DNA of 64,000 nucleotides from Chelonoidis abingdonii (Eukaryota > Chordata > Testudines > Testudinidae). Under the pieces are notes generated by a model. The model searched no databases. It was not told the DNA's origin and was given only the letters and a program-made list of their open reading frames with translations. Both the position numbers and the translations under genes were made by a program. The stretch lies in NCBI RefSeq assembly GCF_003597395.2, contig NC_133771.1, forward strand, positions 132,377,735-132,441,734. The letters are read 5' to 3'. Shown in pieces: positions 35,701-50,700 of this stretch; position 1 is the stretch's first letter; every line of letters begins with the position of its first letter.

Positions 35701-38700
35701 TGGAATTAATTTGGTGGTTACACTTGCACACCCTTGTTAACATTTTGCAAATTATTTTTGCAATATTTCTCTTCAAAATTGGAAAAGCGATTGACTTTCA
35801 AATAATAGTGTAAAATTATATTTTATTGTAAGGAATGAAGACCTGTCTCTGTGCCAGAGGTGGAACTCTTGGGCCCTTAGATAATAGGAGTGCTTCAAAA
35901 AAGGCAATAAAAGCTCAAAATTACAGTGAGTGGTCAGTAGATGGCACTGTTACAAATGACGCAAGTATCAATTTACTCTGCTGGAGCTATTTTTATACTT
36001 CCAATGCTAAAGTTTCAATTATGAATGCAGCTCTGTTTATGACTTCAGTGACAAAAGAACTGCACTCATTTCATTTCCAATCATCCTGAATGATTGGAAA
36101 AAGGCAAATATAGTGCCAATCTTTTAAAAAAGGAAGGAGGAGAATCCAGGGCACTACAGACCGATCAGCCTGACCTAAGTCCCTGGAAAAATCATGGCGC
36201 AGGTCCTCAAGGAACCCATTTTGAAGAGTTGGAGGAGAGGAAGGTGAGCAGGAACAGTCAACCAAGGGCAAGTCATGCCTGAACAACCTGATTGCCTTCT
36301 GTGATGAGATAACTGGCTCTGTGGATATGGGGGAAAGCGGTGGATGCGATATATCTTGACTTTGGCAAAGCTTTTGTTACAGTCTCCCACAGTATTCTTG
36401 CCAGCAAGTTAAAAAAGTATGGATTGGATGAATGTACTGTAAGGTGGATTGAAAGCTGGCTAGATCATCGGGCTCAATGGATAGTGATCAACGGCTTGAT
36501 GTTTACTTGGCATCTGGTATCAAGGGGAGTGCCCCAGGGGTGGGTCCTGGGGGCCAGTTTTATTCAACATCTTCATCAATGATCTGGATGATGGGATAGA
36601 TTTCACCCTCAGCAAGTTCTCAGATGACACTAAGATGAGGGAGAGGTAGATACGCTGGAGGGTAGGGATAGAGTCCAAAGTGACCTAGACAAATTGGAGA
36701 ATTGGGCCAAAAGAAATCTGAGGTTCCACAGGGACAGGTGCAGAGTCCTGCACTTAAGATCCCATGCACTGCTACAGGCTGGGGACTGACTTTCTAAGCG
36801 GCAGTTCTGCAGAAAAGGACCTGGGGATTACAGTGGATGAGAAGCTGGATATGAGTCGACAGTGTGCCCTTGTTGCCAAGGCGGCCAACAGCATATTGGG
36901 CTGCATTAGTAGGAGCATTGCCAGCAGATCGCGGGAAATGATTATTCTCCTCTATTCAGCACTTGTGAGGCCACACCTGGAATATTGTGTCCAGTTTTGG
37001 TCCCCCTACTACAGAAGAGATGTGGACAAATTGGAGAGAGTCCAGTGGAGGGCAAAAAAAAATGATTAGGGGGCTGGGGCACACGATTTATGAGCTGAAG
37101 CTGAGGGAACTGGGCTTATTTAGTCTGCAGAAGAGAAGAATGAGGGGGGATTTGATAGCAGCCTTCAACTATTTGAAGGGGGATTCCAAAGAGGATGGAG
37201 CTTGGCTGTTCAGTGGTGTCAGACGACAGAACAAGGAGCAATGGTCTCAAGTTGCAGTGGGGAGGTCTAGGTTGGATAACAGGAAAAACTATTCCACTAA
37301 GAGGGTGGTGAAGCCCTGGAATGGGTTACCTAGGGAGGTGGTGGAATCTCCATCCTTCGAGGTTTTTAAGGTCAGGCTTGACAAAGCCCTAGCTGGGATG
37401 ATTTAGTTGGGGATTAGTCGTGCTTTGAGGAAGGGGTTGGACTAGATGACCTCCTGAGGTCTCTTCCATCCCTAATCTTCTGTGATTCATAGAGGAGGAA
37501 GGGATTGCTGTGCCTCTCTCACTTATTGAGTGAAACTGATTAGCTCTTAAGGGACTCCTGTTTGGTCAACATTTGCCAGTCAGAAGATGACTGTAATGCA
37601 AGGTCACAGGCATTTTTGGAGAAGAGAGGGAAGTGTGCAGATTCTCAGATTGGTGAAGAAAATGAAATTCGTTTCAATCTGCATTTCTTCCCCCCTTCCC
37701 CTCTCCCCAAAATGTTAACTACTTTTTTCCCCTCACATCAGAGTGACAAATTTAAACAACATATGAAGTAGGTCATATTTTTAAAATGTTAAAATTCTCT
37801 TCTGGGCTCATATGATATATTCAAAACTTCATGTTTCAAGGAATTAAAATCCGTGGAAGTTAAGGAATCATAATGGAAAACTTGCAAAACTTTTACTAAT
37901 TAAGAACACAAAGACTTTAGTGGCACAGTCCATTGTCACTTTTTCCTACAGAAAGAATACTCTGCTATCTCAAAGGATAGTCTGTTCAGGTCAAACCTAA
38001 AGTTGTAAGAAAAGTAACAGAATTGCACTGAAATTTGCTGGACCTGCTTGTCCTTATGGTGGAATTCAGTCTGTAATACAAGGGATCACAAGCCCATGTT
38101 AAGAAGGGGTGAAGCAAGGAATACAAGAATGAAAACGTTTATACAGTCACTGAGAAGCAGTATATTTGGTCCTCTTTTCACTTAATCAGAGTCTACAATA
38201 GCAACAGCTTTTCTTTTAATTCCAGTGTTAATGTTTTAACTGGGTACCTTATTCTGACCAAAAAAAAAAAAAGTTATAAATGTGATTCAAAATTGGCCCT
38301 ACCCTTCAACTTGTGTTGTTTTACGTTATAAATAATGGTATGTTTGTCAACACAGCTTTTGAGAAACCATGTAACAAACAAGTGTGCATGTGCAATGAAT
38401 GAAAACAAATGTTAGAAATGAAACACCTCTTTTGAGCTTAAGAGTTTATTAAAATGATTAAGAGTTAGAAAAAAAAAATACCTTGCAACATCTTTTGAAA
38501 TTATGAATAGTTGTATTCTGATTAAAAAGCTTAAATTATACATGTTGTCCAGTGTTATCCAGAAAGTCTGACTGCTGCTCCACCACTATTGTAATGTTGC
38601 ATATTTTTCTGTAGTAAGGCCTGTTGTAATTGTGCCTCAAATAGCATCAGAGGGGCATTGATTTTTAGGGAGATGGGAGTGGTTGAGCATCAGTGGCAGT

Positions 38701-41700
38701 ACTGATTTTTGCGGTTGTGTGCAGAATATGGTTGCTCTAACCCTGAAAGATGTTGTGATGTTAAAAGCTGCCTGACTCTCAACCACACTGCGGTTACTTT
38801 TTATGAAATCCAGATGATTTGGAAGCAGAATGTACATGCAGTTTACTTTAAAAATATATCACTTTGGGGTGGGGGGGTTAGCATGTGATGACTTACCCAT
38901 CTGTGGGCCTGCACATTACTTCCTGTTTAATTTGGAGGTTTTTGTCTTTTGTACAAGAGGTCCCTTTTTGTTTTTCTAGCAGTTTTCAAAGTTTAATAAT
39001 GCTCCTAAAGTAAATGAAAGTCAGAGCCGTATAAGTGATTACGTAAGAGTCTGAATATTGTATTGGTTATAGCTAGTGTTGATAAATGCCATACAGTGTC
39101 ATAGCATCCAGCTCAAAATTATCTTGATAAGTGTCTTGGAAAACCCAGCAGACTGTATTGTTGGTTGCTGTTGAGGGCTGAGAAAGAAGTGGAGAATTGT
39201 TTGTTGCTGGGTTTTTTTTCTTTTGAAGATCTGTAGTCCCGGAGATCAAAATGTGGTTTTCTGTTGTTGGAAGAACAGAATCCATGGTAAGTTTGTTCAG
39301 AGTTCTGTTTGGAACTGTTTTGCTGTAAAGTTTTAAACATTATGCTTGTACTTTTTCCTGTACTCTTGCTTGTTTAAACCTGTCTGTAGGCATTTGTTCT
39401 TGTAGCAGCTATTTAATGTAGCATGCAGTTACACGGTTGGGGTAGTGGCTAACTTTTCAAAAATTAGAAGGGAAAAAACCCTTATACTTTAATTTTAAGT
39501 ACTTTTTCTTTTTATACACGTCTCAAAAGAAAAACTTGTGGTAGTGACAGTTTTTAGATTTTTACTATTTAAGTAACAGCGCTGATTGCAACTATTTTAC
39601 TGTAAAAGAGCATGAATAGCGTGACTTATGATGTCTGCTTGTCATATTAATTGGCTTTAATCCAGATTCCTCTACAAGTCCCTGTTTGTCATTTATAAAG
39701 TGTTGTAAGAATAATTAAAATTGACATCCTAAACAGTACTTCTAAGAGATTTTAATATTTTGTGGACCTGGTCTGTGACTAGAATAACTAACAGACCTAG
39801 AAAATGTGCTTCAGTGAGTCAAACTATTTCTTGAATTTAAGGTATATTTACAGAGTGAAGAAATTTAGATAGATACTGTACAAAACAAGGCAGGGTTTCA
39901 ACATCTGTGAGCACAGTAGAACAGAAATTGTTTAAAAGAAGCTTCTGATTAATTAACACAACCGGTGTGTGAAGACTGACATAAACATATTGTGTTTTTG
40001 TACTTTGAAGGATATGGGACCTTTCTCTTCCATTTATTAAAATTGGTCATTTGTTGCAACCAGAAGGAAAAAAGTTAGTCAACAAAACTGACTCAGGAAA
40101 AACATTTCTTTCAAACAATGTATTTTTTCTGTAAAAATATGGTAATTGGATAAAGTATTTCCATTGAACCTACTGAAATAAAGTGATCAGCTGATGATAT
40201 ACAAGCTTTTTAAAAAACATTACAAGCATTTCAGAGTCTGAACATGACAGATTTTGCCATTTGACACGATAGAAAAAGGCATTGCTTTTCTAAAACAGAT
40301 TATTTTGATGTTATGCAACTTTGTTTTTTTAGGATGAATTAATCAGAATATGAGAAGACATTTTAGACTAGAAAATAAATTGATTGTATTAACTAATCAG
40401 TTTGTTGTACTAACTGCTACTGGTTCTTTAGCCCAATAATTTACATCAGTATAAGTTGGTGATGTAAAAAAGGGCTGAAATGAGATTGATTTTAATGCCA
40501 GGAATTTTGAATATCTTGTGGGATATCTATGCAAATCAGGAATTTCTTTCTGATATTTCACATGTGGCGTAGATAACTTGTTTGTTAGGTAATCCAGAAT
40601 TATCTGACTTACTAAAAAAACTTTGAGAGTAGCAGCCGTGTTAGTCTGTATCCGCAACAAGAACAGGAGTACTTGTGGCACCTTAGAGACTAACACGTTT
40701 ATTTGAGCATAAGTGTTCGTGGGCTCACGAAAGCTTATGCTCAAATAAATGTGTTAGTCTCTAAGGCGCTGCAAGTACTCCTGTTCTTTTTTTAAAAAAA
40801 ACTTTAAAATCAAATTCTTCTGTCACCAATAGTACTTTTAGGATCTGAACTTCTCCAGTATATGCTGACAAATATGTATGAGTATATTTATCATGAGTTA
40901 GCAAACTACAAAGCATTAGTATACTTTTGTACAGTTCATTATTTCATTGTTGACGTACAAGCTTCTCTTCTGGTAGAATTCTAGTGTTTTGGCATCCTGT
41001 GGATGTGGATAAACTTGTACTTATCAGTCTGAATATTGCTTTACATGCCTAAAGCAAATCTTGTGCATTGTTTGATGTTGTTGAGCAAAGAAGGTTTTTC
41101 TGGTGCTTATTATTTCAGATCAGGCATCTCAACTGCCTATGCTTCTTAATAACCTCTTAGAAGCGAGAGCATTTCGTTAGCATTATCACCTCAGGGTTTT
41201 TGTTTTTTCATGCCTCCATCTCCTAGAAGTAAGTAATTATTGAAGCTGCCAGTTTAGCTCATGCCATGGGACATACAAATAAGCAGCTAACATGGTGGTA
41301 AGTGACTTGCTTCCTGCCAATCCATCATTTTCAGCATTTTTTGTAGCTTCTGGTACCAAGGAAAGTTGCATGATGGGTAGCTGCTTCTTCCTATTTCTTT
41401 GTCTTATAAGCTTATGACATCATGGCAGCTTGGGTGCGTGCTCTCTCTCTCTCTCTCTGTTCCCCCCTTTATCTGAGGCCACAGATGGGGTTGCCAACTT
41501 TCTAGTCACTCAAAACCGAACACCTTGTCCCTGCCCCGCCCCTTCTGTGAGGGCCCACCCCCACTCTCTACATTTCCCCCACCCTCACTCACTTTCACTG
41601 GGCTGGGGCAGGGAGTTGGGGCTCAGGGGGTTGGGGTGTGGGCTTACCTTGGGTGGCTCCCAGTTAGCAGCACGGCAGGGGGGACTAAGGTAGGCTGCCT

Positions 41701-44700
41701 GCCTGCCTTGGCACCCATGCTGTGTGCGCCCCAAAAGCAGCCAGCAGGTCTGGGTCCTAGGTGTGGAGGGGGAGGGCAGGAGGCTCCATGAGCTGCTCTC
41801 ACCTGCAGGCACCTCCCCCTCTCCCCAGTTCCCATTGGCCAGTTCTTGGCCAATGGGCATGCAGAGCTGGTGCTCAGGGCGGGGGCAGCGCATGGAGTCC
41901 CGTGGCCCCGCCCGCCACCTAGAAGCCAGACCTGCTGGCCACTCCCGAGCTGCAGCGTGGTGCCAGCCAGCAGGGCCGGCTTTAGGAAGTGCGGGGCCCA
42001 ATTTGAACAGTTTCAACAGGGCCCCGGCAGGGATGACTTAAACACATGGGGCTTGTACTCACCAGGCAGTGCTCCGAGTCTTCGGTGGCACTTCAGCGGC
42101 GGGTCCTTCACTCGCTCCAGGTCTTCGGCAGCACTGAAGGACCCGCTGCTGAAGACCTGGAGTGCCGCCAGGTGAGTAAAAATTAAAAAGGCACCTCTAG
42201 CCAGGGAAGGGATTCTGACTGGGCGTGGGGCCCCCTTAGGCGCAGGGCCCGATTTGGGGGAATTGGTAGAATAGGCATAAAGCCGGCCCTGCCAGCCAGG
42301 ACAGACGGACTAGCCTGCCTTAGTGCTGCAGCACCGCTGAACGGACTCTTAATGGCCCCGTCAGCGATGCTGACCGGAACTGCCAGGCTCGCTTTTCCAC
42401 TGGGTGTTCCAGTCGAAAATCAGATTCCTGATCACCCTAGCCACAAATCTGATTCAGGTGGACAAGTAAGATTTCACTCAGTGTAAGTTTTGACTATATA
42501 TTGCAAATGAGTCACCCTGATGTTTGTTTTAATGTCATCTGCTGGGAAAGCACTTCTCCCTGGAGCTAAGCTCCTTGCAAAACCAGGTGGATATGCCAAT
42601 TCTGCCTGTGCCATAATAGCTTCAGTATTCAGGCACTTCCTAGCATACACAAAATATTTTATTTCATTCTGATTGCTTCCTTTCCCTCCTTACTCCAAGG
42701 AAGGAGGAAAACCACAAAGGAAGAGTCCAAGGATCACAGTCTGTTTAGGGTGTTCTGTTTTTTAATTAAGACAGTCACAAACAGATTGCATCTGTTGTAA
42801 GTACAGAAGGATAGGTGTGTGGGGAACCTGCTCAATTTATTGTGCAATAGAAACAGCATTCAAAGGTCTTTCCTGTTGATTAAGCTGGAGGGGAAGGGGG
42901 CATAATAAGTATAGAAGGCTTAACTGGTATTCATCTACTAGACTTGATTGACTTTGGTATTAAAGACATTTATTTTTCATAGGCCTTTTAGCTGCTCACA
43001 GTAAACAATACAGACAAGGTGGATTTAGTTGGACCAGCTTCTTTTGGACAACTTTATTGGACCTATCAAGATCCATAGGGTCCTATACATGCCTATTACA
43101 ACTTGTAGTGTACCTCATCCAGTGCACTAAATGCCTCAACAACGTGTGTGAAGCTCGAGAATTACTACATTCTCAAATGAACTAGCACAGAAAAATTAAA
43201 AAACAAAAACACCATGTCACCTGTGGGTGAACACTTTTCACAAAATGATCACTCTGTATCTGATCTCTCAGTCCTAGTCCTCAAAGGAAACCTGCACGAC
43301 ACCTTCAGAAGATGAGCCTGAGAACTTAAATTCAAAATTCTGCTAGACACCAAAAATCATTAACTTAATAAAAATACTGGACTTATGGCTCATTACAACC
43401 GTCTATAACTCACTAACACTCCATTATTCTGTGATGGTAAAGGTGTTAACTGCTTATCTCTTTCATTAATGTATTTAGCTGTGACACTCTGATCTTCCCA
43501 GATCTGAAGAAGAGCTCTGTGTGAGATCAAAAGCTTGTCTGTGTCACCAACAGAAGTTGTATCTTGAATATCCTGGGACCAATGCCATTGGAATAACACT
43601 GCAAATAGTAATACTATAGCATCCTGATTTGTGATTTCTCTCATTCTTGAGGATCTCAATATATATTACACAAGATCTATCTTTTATTCATAAAGAAATA
43701 GCTTCTGTCACCAGTGGAAAGTAGTCTCAACTGGTCTGGAAATTGTTAGCTGTTTAGCAGGACCCAGCAATGTTACATGTGACGTTAAACTCCGTCCATC
43801 TGAAACTGTCCACCTGAATTGAAATGGGTAAAATGTAGTTATCTCATGTTCAGTTTCAACAACACGGGCTAAAACCCATCTCTTGAAAAAAGTACACTGG
43901 AATATTTGGATTGTACAACAGAGGTCCTGCCCAATTAGTGTCACACCCACAAGGCAGCACCACCAACCAATAATTATGACTCAGGCATTAGTTCAGTTCA
44001 GTACTGACTCACAAGGGGAAAGTGTCACTGAATCAGTAGTACTATCATTTCTAGTAAATGGCTTGACTCCAGATATCTCAGTGCATTCCAGATCTGAATA
44101 TTAGTTGAAAGTGTATGTTAAAAGTAAAGTCCTCAGTTAGTAAACTTTAAGCTCAAAGAGTCTCAGTGAATAATCAATTTTTGTATTTTGAAAGTTCATA
44201 ATTTGAGGTAAGTGAAAGGTTCCATGCCGAATTGTATTTTAGATTTCTGTTGCAGAAGCTGGGGAAAACTAAATAGCATATCTGAACCTTGTGGGGACTG
44301 CCATGTTAAAGAGGGTTTTTCATTAAGGTCATTAAGTCCACTGAAGTATTTTTCTCCTCTCACTTTTTTTCTTTTTTCTCCCATGTCTTTTAAAGTAGGA
44401 GTAAAATTCAAGTAGGTAAAAAAACCATTGCATACTCAGTTTTAATTTCGAAATCCAGATTACTTAGCAATTAGAGAGAAATAGTGGTATTTTTCATCAA
44501 TAAAGAGATTATTTGGAAGAGACTGATTTCCAGATGGGTGCGATTTAGTGCTGAGACAAAGATGTTATGGCACCTAAATCAATGTACTTTTGTCTAAATC
44601 AGTAGATACCACCTAGCAATAACATCTACTTAACACATTAGAATTAATAGTAAGGCAGTTAAATCAGATGGAAACCAAAACCAGGTAAAAATTAAGCTAA

Positions 44701-47700
44701 GAATGAAAGAAAATAAGATATGTTTAATACTGTTTTTAATAGAAGAAAACCATAATTTTTTAGAGATGTAAAGGTTATTCTTTTCCTTTCTATCTACTTT
44801 GAGAAGCAAGTCTTATGAAAATGTAGGTGAAGTCCAGTTAACTTACTGTTTTGTGCTTGTGTCTGTAGTGTTTTCACTGGGAAAAAAAATTATAACAAAT
44901 TAACAAATACCTAGTTTGAAATCATGGTTTCATTAAAATCAGTAACAGAACTTGCACTGATTTAGCCCGGGTTTTTATTCACTTCTTGGGATTGTAAATG
45001 CTGAATATGTTTCAGCAGATTTTTTGAACTCTAAGAAATTGTTAATATATTACTATTTGCAGTACTATATGAACTGTGGCATTTTTCCAGCTCTTTAGGG
45101 GTTTGAATTTGTCTGTCTTCCAACCCAATACTATTTAGTATTTTAACAAAAGTACGTTCATATGGTCATTGTCATTCAGGTGCATTGTGCGTTTCTTCTA
45201 GCTGGTAGTGTTTGATGGTTTGGTGGTAGTGTTTGAATACCCCTTAGTTTTACTGGAGGAGGGTTTTTTGCTTATAACTCTACTTTCTCCAATTCCTAAA
45301 ATGTTTCTGGTTTTTTCGAGGGAGGGAAAAACAAAAGTTTGCATACGTGGAGCATGAGTCAGTTTCAAAAATCAGTATGTTGTTGGGGTTTTTTTTGAAG
45401 AGCACCACATGAAACAAAGCAGCTGTAGCCACAATTAAAGGAAGTAGTTCTACATACAGCAAGCTGGTTCACCTCATTTATATTTGGAGATTATATGGAG
45501 AGTATTTTGTCTAATGTTGATAGATTTCCAAAGCTGAAATTGGATTTGGCGGGACTGAACTTCCTCTGCCAAAGAGTTTTTGACCTTCAAATGCAAGAGA
45601 TTTTTGTCCTCATTTTAAATGTATAATCAGTAGTTACTGAGTTGTTTCTCCCCATTCTCCTGAACTGATGGCAAATTAAAAAATGTCAGGCTCACAACAT
45701 GTTCTGTACATAGATAAGCAGATGTACATCCTTATTCTTGACCAAGGCTAACCTGTGAAATAATACAACCTTTGGGGAATGTGGGTGTTTGGTTTTTCAG
45801 AAGCCTTTCCTTTATACTTCATAGTGAGTGCATATGTAAACCAGCTGGAGTGTTTTAGTAAACTGGTGTACTCTTAGAATGCTTATAAATGTAGCTTATT
45901 TAAATACTTGTAGACTTACTGCTTGCCAGACGAGTCAGGCTGAGACTGATCCTACTGCATAAACTTGCCTTTAAGGATGTTTATAAAACTTGTAATCTTC
46001 TGTATAAGCTTACAGAGACTGGAAAATGAGAATTAGTCTTGATGACACCAGTGAATACTACTGTTTTGGGGGTAATGGGAATTGTGGAGTAAAAATATAG
46101 CTGTTGAGCCTGGACACTCTTATCATGGAGCAGAAGTTATATTGGTTTGCTAAAATGTTTTAGTTACACAGATTATTTTATATTCCTGAAAATATGCTCA
46201 GTTACTATAATGCACAAAAAATTTAATCCAAAGATGCACATACAAAGTTGTTGTTTTTTTTGTTTTTTCCTTTCTTCTATATTTTTCCTTTCTTCTATAT
46301 TATAATATCCTCATTTACGAAGCATCATGATTGTCTACTATTTCAGATTAATCTAAATTAAATGTAATAAAATAAGGCTTGTTTTAAACTATTCTTCAAA
46401 TCACTTATTTTAGGACCAGGCTTACGCCAAGCAAAAGTTTTGTGATTAATCCTTTCAGAAATCTATTTCAAATAGCATGGTTTTTCATTATAAAAAAATT
46501 GATTTAGCCAATGTGTTTTGCTCTTATATCTATGTTCCTTTCTGTATCATTCCTGCTTTCCTTCCCAAATAGGTTGTAAAAAAAAAAAATTCTCCATGAC
46601 AAGAACAGTTTTATTCCCATGACTGAATCATGTGCAGAGTGCATACCAATTATTCTGCTCACATTTTAAAATACTGTGGTGTTATTTTCTTTATCATCTT
46701 TTGGAGTGCTTTCTTATGTTTTGTGAAATATATATTTCCTGTAGATAACGTTCATGACCGTCATTAGCAAAAAAGGCAGAGTGCCCACTCTGACTTCTGA
46801 TTAACAAAGTTTTTTTTTGCCTTCTGGACTTCTGACTTGATACGTAAGCCTGATCTTTTCAACCATTTCAGTGGGAATAATACTCAGGGAATGATTGGAG
46901 AACTGGGCTCAGTAACAACTTCAGATGATTCAGTTACATATGTGATACAGCATGGCCAGAGGGCAGCATGAGAGTGTTAGCAGGGGGCCTTATTCCCTGC
47001 CAAGGGAGGAAGGTTTGCTATAGATTAACTAGAACACCTGTAGCCATTTAGAGCACCTGACTCCAATTAGAGCACCTGACTTCTGTCATGTGATATAAAC
47101 CCCTGCTTCAGTCAGACAGTGTGGGAGTTGAAGGAGGAAGGTTTGATTGGAGCAGAGTGCAGGTTGCAGAAGTTGGAGAAGAGAAGAGTTTGATAAGAGA
47201 GAAAGAGAAAGTTTGGAGGAGTGCTGCGGTGGATTGTGAAGTCCAGAAGAAACCCTAGGTAAGGGGCACCAGGCTTGTGTAGAAGGGAGGCAAGAAGCCC
47301 TTCACAAGCTGAAGGGTAGGAGAGGGAAGTAACCCAGGGGAAGGAACCGCTAGTTCAAGTGGTTCACCACAACCCTCAGGGCCCCTGGGTTGGGACCTGG
47401 AGTAGAGGGCGGGCCCAGGTCCCTCCCTCTCCACTCCCCTCCTCCAAGGACACTAGTGGAGTAATTAAGAACCGGTTCAGAGGCAAGCAATAGCGCCCTG
47501 AACCTACCCCAGAGAAGAGAAAGCATGAGACCCAGCAGAACAGTACCGGCAATTTGCCACACATAATAATTGGAAAATTTAGATATCGTTTATTTTAAAG
47601 CTGTTTCCCCAGAGTACTAAGCATGTGAATTCTCAAACCATTGAAAGATGCCATGGAGTTAAAATAGAAATCTTCAAGTCCTCACTCAAGTCACTTGTAA

Positions 47701-50700
47701 AATTTTGAATATATTTCCTATAAACTGAAGTAGATGTTAATACAATTAGCATACTGTAGTCACAATTCATGTGTGTATGAATATTTTGCACCCTGTAATC
47801 AAGCATAATTCTTAGCTTTACCAGTTTTACTAGCATTTTTAACTGAATAGAAAGCAAGGTGTGTGAAGCTGAACAGGTATAGGCAAACAATAGTTGTCTA
47901 AAACTTGTAGCAACAAAGCATTGCCATTAATTATCTGCAGAAATACAGGTTTAGCTACAGTACCTGCGTATGCAAATATATTATACAGATGCCTAAGTTC
48001 ACATGTTTGAGACTGTCTAATGCTATCTTTCTGTACCTTTCTTCTGACATCTGGAGAAAAATTTCCATAGTATTTCTCATAATGTTTAGTTCTAACCATA
48101 GAAATACTGAAATTAAAGTTAGGAAAACTCTGTTACGTCATCTAGTCCATCTGCTGACAACACTGGACCCAGTGAAATGCTATGGACCCAGTGAAATGGT
48201 CACCACGTGTTTGGTCTGTGCCATTGCACAGTTTTATTAGGAACATAAGAATGGCCCTACTGGGCCAGACCAAAGGGCCATCTAGCCTAGTGTTGTCTTC
48301 CAACAGTGGCCAGAGCCAGGTGCCCCAGAGGGAATTAAGAGAACAGGTAATCATAAAGTGATCCATCCCTTGTCGCTCATTCCCAGCTTCTGGCAAACAG
48401 AGTCAAGGGACACCATTTCTGCCCATCCTGGCTAATAGCCATTGATGGACCTATCCGGCATGAATTTATCTAGTTCTTTTTTGAACCTTGTTATCATCTT
48501 GGCCTTCACCACATCCTCTGGCAAGGAGTTCCACAAGTTGACTGTGCGTTGTGTAAAGAAATACTTCATTTTATTTGTTTTAAACATGCTGCCTATTAAT
48601 TTCATTTGGTGACCCCTAGTTCTTTTGTTATGAGAAGCAGTAAACAACACTTTCTTATCTACTTTCTCTACACCAGTCATGATTTTATAGATCTCAGTCA
48701 TATCTCCCCTTAGCCGTCTCTTCCAAGCTGAAAAGTCCCAGTCTTATTATTCTCTTCTCATATGGAAGTCATTCCATACCCCTAATAATTTTTTTGCCCT
48801 TTTCTGAACCTTTTCCAATTCCAATATATTAAGACAAGTTACTAGTGCCTGAGGGGTAGAGATACTCCTTGCAAATGACCTTAGGAATGCACACTTGTCC
48901 TCACTACCATCTTCTTAACTGAACATAAAAGTATGCAGTCCCACTTTGATGCACTGTACTGGGGCATTATTGTGGCTGCCTGAGCCAACCACTTTGCACA
49001 CCGATTTTTAAACATAATGACAGCTGTAGCTCCCCCTGGCTAATATCCATCACCCTCAAATGATCAGCTTTGGAAACTATGGGAATAATGACTCCCACTA
49101 GAAGTTGGAGCCCGTGACCCTCACCTTATTCTTTTGGATATTTATTCCAGCAACACAGAGCCCAGAGGGAAAGTTTAGATTTCTGTCCTGTGCCTACCTT
49201 TAAGATCTTATTGGTGATTGGATAGCTAATTCAAGGTCCAGTCGCCATCACTATAACGAATAAGGAGGTGGTCAACCCACTACCATTCTCTCAGCTGCAA
49301 AAGCAGAGTGAATTATTCCATGTGCTGTGTTTTCTAGTTCTGTGGTCAGTCTAGTTTAAAGTGTCCCAAATGGTGCAATTTCTGTGAATTCACTTAGGAC
49401 TCTAATTTACAGTTTTATTAATAAATCTCACTGTATTTTCTACTGTTCTTAAGTATTCCTCTAGATTAACACCATTATTCCTAGCTGTCACTCTCTTGTA
49501 CTACCATATTCTCCTTGCTTGGTTTAGATTCTTCAGATATCTCAGGATGGTTACGTTCCTTTTCTCCCAAATCCCCATTTAACGGGTCTGTCTGTTAATA
49601 TTCTCCCTTCATAAATCAGTTTGTTTATCCCCAAATAGTTTCTGTATCATTTTTGTACCCCCTCCAATTTGTCTTTATTTTTAGTAATGAGTTTCTCTGA
49701 AATAAGTGCAGTATTCCAGATGTAGTCACACCATGGCCCTAGAGGTCTTCCAAAACATTTTATGTTAAAACACGACTTTGAAGTTATGTTAACTGTGATG
49801 CTACACAGAAGTGCTTAACTGAATAGCCGGAATGAGACTGAACATGACTTATCTGTGTTGACTGCAGAGTCATGGCTAGCATTGTTAGCTAACTCAGCCT
49901 TTCATGCTTGTGTTTTAATATGTTAAAACTTGGTAGTGAAGGCTAGAACAAAGAGGAAATCGTATGATGTGAGTTTGCAATGTAATGGTAGTAAAAAGGG
50001 CTGATGTAATTTTGGACTGCATATACGTAGTCATTGCATCTAATTTGCTGTCACCATCAACCATAAAACTTTCTCAGCGGAGCTCATTTCTAGGTTTCTC
50101 TCATATTAAATATTTGTGTTGAATGATTTTACTCTGTTGTATTAGCTTGTATTCTTCCAAGGTGAGTCTCATTTTGTGTGTCCATTTTCTAATCTCACTA
50201 GGTGTCTTTTGTATTTGTCTTTTCTCACTGGGGCAAATTATCCCAGTGTGGCATTACCTGCAAACTTTATTTACTTGCTGTCTGCTTCCTCTTCCAGATT
50301 GTTAATAACTATGTTGAATTAATCGGTACCTACCCTCTTTAGCCCCTACTAAATTCCCTTTCCCAATTTGACACTGTTTATCATTAAATTATCTTTCTGT
50401 GAGTTTTCAGTCCATGTGATTTGCTAAAATTCAAATGTTACATTTGTCGCATTCTCTTCTACCCCATTTATTCCTTTACCCACTTTTTACTAATAGCTGT
50501 TAAAAGGTTTTCATTATTACCCAATTGTTCAAACTTTTGTTTCTTAGATATATAACAGAGAAATTTAGTGCCTTAGTGTAACCCGGGCGGGACTCACCCC
50601 TGCAGCGCCTCCTGCTGGTCACTCCTGGGAATTAGCTCGAATTTTCAGCTGGAGCGCCCTCTGCAGGCTGGTGATGCGCCTTCCAGCTTCTGCTACTGGC

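Noticed and set aside
41430..42175. Overlapping ORFs of 69-143 codons on both strands
   Set aside because: They lie in GC-rich nested hAT elements and show no protein similarity; stop-poor because of composition.
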